Positions 37,901 through 49,900 of a DNA stretch of 64,000 nt are shown here, one piece after another. The first letter of the stretch is position 1. Every line of letters starts with the position of its first letter. The notes under the pieces were generated by a model. That model did not search any database, had not been told where the DNA came from, and saw nothing but the letters and a program-made list of their open reading frames with translations. Location: contig NC_134433.1 in NCBI RefSeq assembly GCF_030867145.1, forward strand, positions 11,173,216-11,237,215. Reading direction: 5' to 3'. Both the position numbers and the translations under genes were made by a program. The DNA is from Opisthocomus hoazin. Its lineage: Eukaryota > Chordata > Aves > Opisthocomiformes > Opisthocomidae.

Positions 37901-40900
37901 ATTGGAAAAGTAGCTTCAACAGTTTGTCTTTAAGCTTTGACAGCTCTGTCACTAATCAAAATTTAGCATGCCTTTTCACCAATACTTCCAAAGAATAAGA
38001 AATTTTTACCTAATATTTTTCAGTTGTGATTCCACCTCATCTGCATACATTGTCATTTTCATGCTTTTTTTAGGAGAGGGTGTTGATATCATTTTCAGTT
38101 CAAGATCATAGTCCATTTCATCAGAATCAGATGCACTAGCACTCGATCGCCTTGCTGCACTGCGATCTCGGGATTGTTTAAAAGCTTGCAGTTCATCACG
38201 GTACTCTACCACAACTCTGTCATCTTCATCCATATCCTGAACTTCTTCCTCCTCTTCTTCCTCCTCAATAGGCTCCTCAGGAACATTTACTAAGCCTGTA
38301 GCAAAACAAACTCATTCTGATAAACTGAAGTTTATCATTCACATAACGTACCTTAAAGCCAAGGGGAAAAAAAACCCAAACCAAACGACTCACTTCAATT
38401 AATCATCACAACAAATGAGTCTTTGTAGTTCTCCAAGGCTAAAGAGAGAATATTTTGCAAAATGTTCTAAGTGGAATCAATATTACAGAATAGTCTAAGT
38501 GGAAGAAAATCACCAAGGGATGAAAAGTCCATGGACAAAAAACGTCCATGGTGTTCACTATCTCAGCAGCCTGTTCCAGCATAAAGCTGGACTGCATATA
38601 TAAAGTGCAACTGCCTCTTGTAGTAGGTGCAGTTCATACTTCCTGAACTAAGCATAACAATTCCTCTGGTCTTGCAGGACTTAATGTGACAACTGCTGGC
38701 TCTGCGATAATCCTTTCAAGTCCTGTAAGCAGTAACGCTAAAAAGAACACATGTATCATTGCTATGAATTTACCACATATACTGATTTAAATATAAATCA
38801 GCAACTTAGTCATCAGCAGTGTGCGGGCATTTTTTCAGAAGGCCATCAACATGCACAATCTTCCATGAGATTTGATACACCCATGGCTGTATTTTTAACA
38901 GGCCGCTCATACGAAACTTTGACACTGCATTTGTCTCACGTCAAAGATTTTTACACCAATTATTTTTCTAATTTACACCGCCTACCTTAGGGACTAGATG
39001 AAGATATTCAAGCCTAATTAAAATAATTTTCTAATCTTTATTGTTCTACATCTAGAGCTTGCTTTTTCATAGCACGGAAGAATTGACACAGCAAGTAGGA
39101 CAACTTGCCAGTAAGTTTCGTGTTTGCCCTTGATGCTATAGTCCCCGTGTCCTAAATTTGTAAAACAAAAATATCACATAAAACGTAGCAGCTATTTCAG
39201 TGAGCCAATGAGCAGTGTGAAGTTTCAGCCTCAGTTGTTCCCTGCAAACTCTAAAATGGGATTCAGTAACAGACACATTTTTTAAAAGTACGCTTCACTT
39301 TCAGGCACCGCAGGGGATTAGACGAGGCATTGCTTAAGGTCCTTTCCAGCCCTCCATTCCCCAGTTGTGTTCCTACAGGGTCAACATACATCAATTACCT
39401 GAATGACGATGTTTATAAGGAGGAGTCAAGCCAACATCATCCCCAATAAGTGTTCTTTTCTTTATCACATCCCGATGGATTCGACGTGAATGGTATCTTC
39501 GTTTCCTGAAACACCATACAAAGAATGATATTCCTGTCACAGAAAAGGCATACTGAACAAGCCATATTCAGTCCTGGATTAAGCATATGCTATTATCACT
39601 CACTTTAATAGCAGATGTACATTTATGTCAGAGATCTGTTCTGAATATTTTGAATATAAACATTCTTTATTTTCATGAGAAAATACCTGCCTTGCAAATT
39701 CATAGTCACATTCCAAAAACACTATTTATGCATAAGAAGCATCTACATAAACTGTACAGAAAAAAAATCCACAAATTAAAACAGTTAGACTATCTCGCCC
39801 AATTACCTGCAATGCGCCAATTCCTCTATCCAGTACTCACCAAGAATTGCTAAGAATCCCCTTCATGCCTCCATAATTCGGATTGCCGTATTTCATGTAA
39901 TACTGGCTTCGCCTTGCAGCTCCCAGCTCTTTTTTGTCATCTGAAAAAACAGAAATTAAAGGATTATTTCCCTCTTAGAATATATCTTACTACACTGGCA
40001 TAAAATAAATAATCATCCAGTCAAAGACACAGAGAATGAAAGTAAGACTGAATATGTCTTACGGATCAGCATTACTTCAATCTCCTCTACGAAGGACACA
40101 ATTTTGCTGACACCTCTGAAATTTCTCCTACCACCACAGTTTTATTTGTGCCTAGAAACTTAATTCTAGAGAGACCAAGTTTGTACACAGCAGCTTACCA
40201 AAGCATTACATCCCACTGTAACTGCTGCAGGCTACACTTACCTTATTCATGACCTTTCTTTTCTTTATCGATGTGTCACTTCCCACATGGCCCAGAAATT
40301 ATATGGATTTTCATTTTACTCAGAAATATCATTTCTCAAATGTATTTAGCAATAATTTCCACTGATACCTCATCAGCATCTCAAACTATTTTCATATTTA
40401 TAAAACATGAAATGGACCTCTGGGGAGAAGCGCATCATAAAATCAGTTCTATAGGATTGGGAAGAACACCCTGAGCCCAAGATAAAATTTTTATGCACAA
40501 TAGTTTTCAGACAACTTGAACTGGATTTAATTCACACATTAAATCTGGATTTATTGTAAAATCTTAATACCTAGTGATTAGCAAAAAACCTAAAAATTTT
40601 GCAAATAAAAATTAGGTATTTTGAGTCATTAATTAGTCAACAAATAAAACTACAACAAGCAATTAATTCATTATGCTTGTTACACTGTTCATTTACCTTT
40701 AGTAGCAAATCTCATGAATAGCTTGTTTCCTTTAGCCAGTTTATTGGCAGGGCGAAGATCATTACGCAGGAGAGAATCCTCTTCTACCTGGGAGAGGGCA
40801 TCCAACTTTGGGGGGCAAAAAAGGTATTTTGGACTCAAAAATAAAATTACTATTGAACAAAAATGGATTGCTTACAGAGAAGCAATCAACTGGTTATTAA

Positions 40901-43900
40901 GAAAGTTACTTTTCTAATTATGTTCAAATGAACTCTACTTTTTTTCTTGACAAACTAATGTGAATTTTTAATTTGCCCTGAAGATTTAAAATATTTCATT
41001 CTCTTCCTTCATAACATTATCTCAGATTATTAAACCAATAATTTTCAAATTACACTATAATACTGACTGAAATGCAGAAAATAAACAACGCAACTTGGAC
41101 ACTAAAAAATTTGATTTTTTTGCTTGTTTCATATCTAAATGGTTTCCCTAACAGGTTCTCATGCTCTCACACAATGACTAAAAGACTTTTTTTTAATTTA
41201 TATCTGCTTTATAGAAACTAAAATTCCGACCTCCATGATGTATGAGTGTTCACTGAGCCACTCCTAAAGAAAATACTAATCATACCTATTATATATTCAG
41301 CCAGCAAAGATTGAATTACTTATGAAACATCAATGTGTATGCTGATTCTCACACATATCTATGGACAGCTTAAATCCTGTTTGTCTCTTTAATCACTGCC
41401 TTTTCTGCTCAAAGGCTATTGCCTTTCACTGTTGTTCTTTCATTGCCTCCTCTCAGCAGAACAGAGCAGCCAGTTTAGCTCTTACATGCTGGATCCCCTC
41501 CCACTCTTCAAAGTCTACTTCCACAAAACACTTTTACACAGCTAGTCTCATCAACAGCATGTGTGCACATCCTGTCACTTCCCCATCTAATTTACCTTGA
41601 TAATTAAATTGTGAATTGCAAACATATATGGTTAAAATTACAATATTATGAAGACTTTTCACCAGTCAGAGCAAAACATCTGTAGCAGTGTTTTCACTTC
41701 CCTTCTGTACTGACCTCGACGTCACTTGGATTGTCATCCTCAACCTCGCCTTCTTCTGTCTCATCATCAGAACTTTCCTCCTGTTTTTCTAAGAAAGAAA
41801 ATAATTGAGGAAAAAAAAATAACCTCCATTTTAGTGTGTCAGTCACATTTGATTACTATTACCTACATTCTCTGAAATCAAACTGAAGGTATTATCCTTT
41901 CTTCTGTGCAGCCTAGAGAATAATCAAAACAGTAAATGTCTACAGAAATTTAAAGCATGCATGAGCACAGAATAACATTAACTAGACAGCCCCTCTGCAG
42001 ATAACTGCCTGCGGCAGCGCACATAATTATTAATTTAATTCTTTGAAAGCAAATGAAATTGCACTGCATTTTATGGTATGACAGAGATCAGCAAGGCCAA
42101 GACTGTAAAAGTTTATTTCCTTCAGTCTCCCTTTAAAACACTGCAAGTACCTACAAGTATCCAGTACCAACAATGTAAACCAGGTTATTATTCAAAAGCT
42201 TAGGAGGTTCTGAGAGAGAACAGGAGGAGAAAAAAAAAACACCTTAGTGGCTTAATTTTGAAGTGAAATAACTAACAGAAGAGTGTACACTCCCAGAACT
42301 ACTAAAATTGTGAGATACTTGCATAGATTTTACAGAGTTCTTTTTAGCTCAGAGTAAGAAAACTGATACTGGAATTTTCTTTTTCAAATAGCCCTCAAAA
42401 CAAAAAAACAAAAAAAAGACTAGTGAATATGGACAGCTATCAACCTGTATCAGTATCATTTGCAAAGATCTTAAAGTACTTGCTAGACATAAGACTAAAA
42501 AACTTTCAGAGTTCCTGATCTTCATCTCGTTCAACAATAGACTTGAAAACTTAAAATAGAGGACAGCAGCTGTTCAAAAGATTCTGACAATATACCCAAG
42601 TTCAAAGAAAAGAGTAAAGCACAATTAACCAAACTGAAACCAAAGAGAGAATTTAGGTAAACAAATCAGCCAAACTCAAACTTGAGTAATGAAGTTCCAC
42701 GAGGGACAGTATTCAAGCATGTTTTTTTCCCCCAGATGATAAGCTTCTCACTCTTCTCACAGTAAAGGCTAGTCTCTTGCTTCCCTAAATGTCTAAATAG
42801 CCCTCAAACTCCTATCTAAAAAAGGAATGCAGCTAAGCCAGAAGACTAGCGTATCTGTACACATCTCACACCTTAAGATGTAACTGAAGTTTGTATTTTA
42901 GCTAATATCCCACTTTTCCAGATGAACAGGTGAGTAAGTTTATGTAGGAGTAATTTAGATGACAGGTTTGATTTTGAGATGTGGTGTAATGATGATGTAA
43001 TTTGTAGCCAACAAGATTAAATACGTATATTTATGCTCCATTTAAACAAGCCAGTCACTAATCCCCAAAAACTTCGTAACACGTCTTACTTGAAGCATTA
43101 TCAACATTTGCCCAAAAATTAAAGTTGCACGGATGGTTGAGAAGCCACTGTGTTGTGGAAAAAAGCAATAAGAAGAAAAGGTGATGAGTTAGAAGGATCC
43201 ACAAATTTAACAAAGCCCTAAACACCAAACTTGCTGGAAAGGCTTTTGGTAGCACTGCAAATAATAGAGAGACTGGCTATTTGCATTTTATTCATATAGC
43301 ATGTTTAAGCAAAATCTATGGAAGAGTTAGTCAATACATCTCTCTTTGCTTTGTACCGTGTGGTACAGCACTTTGAACCACAGCAATTTATATCACACCA
43401 GCCTAACAGCAAAACAGTCCTAAGGTAGCAAAAGCCTGATTTTTAATTTACATCCATAAAAGAAAAATAAATTTACAATTAAGGCATGCAGGTACCAGAC
43501 TTATCACAACATTAAGATGCACTTCCGCTGCTTTGCTCTTTTATAACTGACCGTTCAGTGTGCTTCTCTCTTGGAAGTATAATATCCAAATTTAGAGGTG
43601 ATATACAGTGGTGAAGTGGTACTTTTGTCACAACTGTGTGAACCATATACTTCAAGGATGGTGGTGTATCAAGAAAGGCATTAACTGTGGTATTTCAAAA
43701 ATAGGACATTTTCTTACACCTGCTTTTTCCTCACTTTGAATCCATCCTTTTACTGCCTTTGTACGCATGTCACACTGACTTATTTCTGTGCAACGTGTAC
43801 CACTATAAATATCGTACCTGAATATGACCCTGCATCTAACATGTTCAGTATCGACTGAATTACTGCTTTTGGTCTAGCTCCAACCCACCTTTTAAGAAGC

Positions 43901-46900
43901 AGCTTCTTCAAAAGGTTTCCAAGATGAAAGCCTTTTTTAAAGTGGCAGAATACATTTACCTGAAACTATATGATAGAAGCTCCTTCAGTGATATAGATTA
44001 TGCAGTACCCAAGCACAAGTTTAAAGTTTCATTGACTTAACTAGATGATGTCTATATATGCGTATTTCAATCTACCTTTCTTGCTTTTTTCAGCTGTCTT
44101 TTCTTCATTGTTTTCTCTGCTTTTTGTTTTCTCCTGATCAGGCAAGGAACTCATATTTATTAGAGCCCGTGTTGCTGTAACTTCATCAAGCCAGACCACA
44201 TTACCTATGAAATACATAAACACATAGAAAAACAAAATGCAGTTTGCATAATCATGCAGTCACATACACTGCCTTACTGGAGGGAAGTTACTAATAAAGG
44301 TTCAGAAATGCTCTTATATAGTGACACGACTAAAAAGTGTCAGATATACCTCTTGCAGGGAGAGTCATGTTTCTTAACACACTTCTTAAGCAGGAGGACA
44401 CACAACATCCATCACATTAGAGAAAACACAAACCACAACTGATCAAAACCAAAATCACTGAAATGCACAACTATCTATACTAGGGACTGCTTCCTGAGCA
44501 CAGCAAATTGGGATACTGAATCAGGGTCAGTGTATTTCATGAATGTGTTAGCACACAAATGCCATTTGAGGGGGGGGGGGGGGAGGGGAGAAAGACGACT
44601 TCATTTTTTTCCCCTTTGGCAATTTAACAGAACCTTGGACCTTACTACAGAATTCTGTTAATATTTTCCAGAAAGCAGCAAAATAAGGGAAAATAGGAGA
44701 CAGTGCTCAAGTGCTTTGCCCAGATTATAGTGTACACAGGGTAACAATATGATTCAGTATAAGCCTTGTACATTCTTTTCGTACCATATAAGATGGTACT
44801 AAAAGATAACTTAGCAGGCCAATTAAAAGCATTTCATAGATGTTGAAACTGAAAGAGCTAAAACTGCTTAGAAACAGGTTTTGAACAAAAGCTTTCTGCA
44901 TGGATGCATTCAGTGCAAATACAGCAACAAATGTCATTTACTGCTCTGCCGTTAAGCAGAGTGTACCCAGGTATCAAGAAAACTATACAGTGTCCCAAAA
45001 TAAAAGATTCTCTCTGAAATTACTTGAACAGACAAGATTTACAAGGTAGAGATACTAACTTCAACGGTTGGACAACTTTTTCATTTAAGTACGCCTGCCT
45101 GCTCTTCACACCTCCAAATTTTCAAAGCCTTTATCATTTTATGTTCATGAGTTTGAAACACACAACACTGTCTAAATTCACCTTTGCACTAAGACACTTG
45201 GAGATGCAATTCAGCTGGGAACATTAAAATTGTTGCCATATTGTGACACAAATCTACGCTGAAAAGACAATACTTTATATTTTCACCAAGTGTAGCTGGC
45301 ATGCTGACTCAGATACAGATGAAAATAATTCACTAAAAAAGATGTGGTTTAACTATAACTGGGTAAAGCATTGTTACAATTCTGAAGCCTGTATTTTTGC
45401 ACTGCAAGTTCACTCTGGTTCCACACTAAATTTACTCATGTAACATTTAAGAAAAAGGGTAATCAGATGGAAAAAGGATAATCAGACGATCTTAAAAATG
45501 CAGCCTCAGAGGCAGTTAAGCTGTTCACTTGCTAGTTTATGTATCACCACAGGTTCATCTAGCAGCTCTTTACTGCAGTTGTCCACCCAGGGCTCACTGC
45601 ACTTCCAATTTTCTGTCAGCTTGTGGCAGTATATCAAGCCATCATACACCATGACTTCAAGGTTACCAATGTTTTGTAGTATACCATATCTTTTGTCTTG
45701 CACTGGAACGTAATTCCTTCAGGATCATTCCAGGGAACCATGCTACTAATTCTCAGGTCTTAGCCATGCTTGTCAACAAATCAGTTTCCAGCAATCCCAA
45801 ACCAACTGGAAAACCTGCACTGGTTCCTACTTCTTTTTATATGATTTCAGTTACAGGATGTCTAGCCACATGACAATCTCAGAGCCTTCCAGTTCCATGA
45901 TCCAGCACCCAACCGCATCAAACAGCTCTTACACAGTCTTTAGCATCACTGAAAAAAGCAAGACTGTCAACAACCTTGTATCTTTCTGGCAATCTCACTG
46001 CAATGCTTACTCCCCGAAAGAGCCCTTGCTCTGTGAATATACATTCCTTTTCTAATCTATGTAAATCACATTCAGCTGCTACCTTCTTACACCCACTAAT
46101 TTCTCCTTGAGAATGCACTAAACAAGTATGGCAACAAGTCTGCTCCTTCGCAGCACAAAACCATACCAACCTGCCTAACTGCACACAGCTCAATAATCTT
46201 CTCTCAGAATGACACCTTGTGAGACACTCACAAGCAGGTGTACTATTTATATCAAGATGTAAGCAGCACAAAATTTTAGACCTTTTATTTTTTTTCCATT
46301 TAGGGATCTGCAAGTTATTCTATGCTATTTGTTTCCAATAATAAATACTCAACCAGATAGCGGGCTTGATTTTCATCACATGCTATTCATTCTTTTCTTC
46401 TGTATATCTTTTGACGAAGCCAAATTACAGGGAAACTAGACAGACAAAGATCGGTGTCTTTGAAAGCCACTCAAACATTTGAAGTACACCTCTGACCGAT
46501 ATCAAAAAAAGAGTAATTACAGACAAGAGACTTTGTTTACTTACATGACGTATCATCTAACCACTCAATATGAGCAGGAGGATACTCTTTGAAATAGGCA
46601 AAGATGTCCTGTGTACTCATCTCGTCCACCCCACAAATGTAAATTGTGTCCAGTCTCACTTTAGGAATTGCTATAAAGAGGAAGAGACACAAAACTGGTA
46701 CTCATTTCTACAGAGCAAGCCTTTATATTAGTAACTTAACGGTTTATAAAGCAAACATTTTAAAGAAACTAAAGGGAAGCTAATTAAAGGAAAATATTAC
46801 GTACATCATTTTAAAACACCAGAACTTGAATCATTATTCCACAATGCAAAATTCTAACAAGCATTGGGAGATGCAAGTACTGCATAACTATCAAACTGCC

Positions 46901-49900
46901 TTAAAACATTTCTTTTTCAAATACTGCCAAGTACCACCATTACATACTAAAGAGCCAGAATACTAATGAGGCCGCTGACCAGGACATGTGTACAAAGCAC
47001 TTCCACTTGCATCACCTGCTGGGGAGCTGTTACAGGCCATGGCTTAGTGGGTCCAAGCTGCCAGCTGGAAAAAAAAGCCTTGAGAACTAACTGGATGCCA
47101 AAAGCGCCAATGTGTTGTGCACACATCTCCCTGCTGATCTGCTTATATTCCAACACGCCCTGCTTGCCACCTAAGAGCACATGCGCAATCAGTCCAGCTT
47201 CACTGTGTGTACAGCACAGAATGTGATCTCTGATCTCACTGTGCATGGGACCATGTACGAGTCCTCTATTCATACACAGTCCTCAAGGTCTGGTCTTTTC
47301 AAAGAATTTAAAGATTCTTAAAGCAGCACTGATCCAGAAGATGAATCTTGGACATGTAGCACTAGGTGCCACTGCCAAACAGTAAATAAGGTACACAAAA
47401 AATGTCATTTTTCTGGAGCTGGTAAAATCAGGAGCAAAACGACAACTGTCAAGTAGTTTAAAAAATAGTGATGTTAAAATAAACATGGTGAAAAAAACTC
47501 TGAAGTCATTTATTTTGGCAATGACCTAGGAAAACCTCTGGAGATGCAGGAAATATTACAGGATAAGTCAAGTAAAGGAACTGTGAGGAAGTAAACAAAG
47601 GGATCTTTTCTTCTTGACTGTTGGATAAACTCATACCTTTCTTCATCATGTCTCGATCCAGTGCCACATTCCTTTGAGCGAGATTCACTTCAGCTCGAAA
47701 ATGAAAGCGTTTTGCTCTTTGTTCCTTTTTCTCAATTGCTTCCTGCAAAATATAAAACAACGCAGTCAAAACAGGAATCACAGCAGCATTCCCAATAAGA
47801 CATTTAAAATAAAAATCACCAGACAGCAACAATCTATATCGATAATCCTATTAATTCCAAAGAGATCTATATGTTTCAGAACACAAAACAATTCACTGTA
47901 ACATTTCTGTGCCACGTAACAGCTCTAATGCAGGTCCAGCAACATACTGGGAATTATAATGCATGGAAAACAAGACAGCTCAGCCAACGCTCAGACTCCA
48001 TGATGGAACAGTAACATTATCTTTTCCTTCCTAACAAACATACAGAGGCTGTGCTCAAAAAAAGCTCTCTTAAAACAAGCCTTTCCACCACATAGAAAAT
48101 TCATCTTTTAAGATTATAGAGATTTTTCCCTATTTTTTTCTTAAATATACACAGAAATGTAAACTTGCCTCTGTGAGCATGAATTTAACAACACTAACTG
48201 GAGTGCTAACTATACAGATCTTATTTAGACTGGCAATTCAAACAGCTTTTAAGTAGCTCATCAGCAACAGTTTATGTGGATTTTGTAAAATTTCTGAAAC
48301 TGAGAAGCTCCTTATTCTACAGAATTTATTAGGAAGTGTTATAGATTTTTGGACCTTACTAACGGAAGTAAAATTTGGAATACAAACTGTAATTAAGCAA
48401 AAACTGCCACCAATGATATCCAAATAAATACTGGCCTTCTACTAGTTTTTAAAGACTGCCAAAACATCTTTGACCACATTTCTCAAGTTTTTCAGAGCTG
48501 CATCATTAAAGAATAAAACAAAAGATGACAGCTTTTCCCTGACTAGGGGAACTTCAAATTCTTTACCAAATTACAATACACACAAGCTAGATATTGAAGC
48601 CAAAGCTGATTAGCAGTCTTCTGGAACCCTTTTTGTACTCTTTGATAAGCACAATCTTCTGAGCTTCAGTAAATTAAAATGGGAATTATTCATGTAATTT
48701 GTCAGCACACTGTTGTGGTGGGGATTCATGTTTGACAGAACATGTAAAATTGTATCATTCCTACAAAGTGTATGACTAAACGCTTTTTCTCCACTACCAA
48801 ATGCTAGATATAGTGGTCAATTGTACAAGATGAAACAGCAGCCAATTCAGTATTAAATGTACAGAGATGAGCTGTAGGATTAAGTTCCACAGAATTATGT
48901 AACTTTTAAGTTATTTAAATGCAACAGCTGTTCACATTCTTCAAACTATGTCTTAAATAATTAACCAATAAGATGCCCTTGGAAGACATGAGTCAAAGAA
49001 ACTAGATTTTCCTGCCAAACACTTGTTCTTCCTTCACCTAAGAGGAAAACCCACAGCTGACTTGTCTCAAAGGGCTTTGTTTTGCAATATCGAGTGGCAC
49101 CAAAGCAATTTCAATATAAATATTTTGAGGTTTTGGCACACAAATTTTTGTGACTTAAAAATGGTAACTCTTACAATTTACAAGAGATGGCCTGTCCTGA
49201 TGCAGGCCACAACCGGCAAAAGGAGAATTCCCTAGTTGTTGAAAAATGCCAGCCTCCTGAACATGAGGGAAGAAACACTGGGGAAGAAATAAATTAAATG
49301 ATTCCCCCTTTCCAGTTGCAATAATTAGAACATGTTAAAGAACCACTACACAAAAATTACCTTGGATGTTACATCTATTCCAGTAATGAAACTTCCAGCT
49401 TTGTTTTCATATCTCCTACTAGTGTCCTGAAACAAAGAAAAATGGTGGTGAAATCTCAATGAACATTGAAAGCAACACACTTGCTATGCTGAAAAAATAT
49501 CTGGCCGTTTCTACAAGGAATACATTGTCTTTTCCTTGACCCTTACCTCCAGGCTACATCCCTAGACAGGTACAGAGACAATAACTCTCAATAATGTCAG
49601 TGAAGGTAAAAGCATATGAACTGAACCAAACTTCCTTCATTATAAAGATTCTTTCCTTTGGCAAAATTCAGTTTCTGTGTCTGCCACTACTAAGGTTTTT
49701 ACTCACTCTCTCTCAGCAATACAGGGGAAGTCATCAAACACCTTTTCTAACTAAAATTTCCACAATTTTGGATGTGGGTGCAATTTCCTTGTAAAACATG
49801 GACAGATTTAACGGCGATATCTGACTCCTGAAGTGTCAATTTGCAGCTTTTAGTCTCAAAAGTCAGAACACCAAGCCATATAACCAGTCATTCCACCCAT

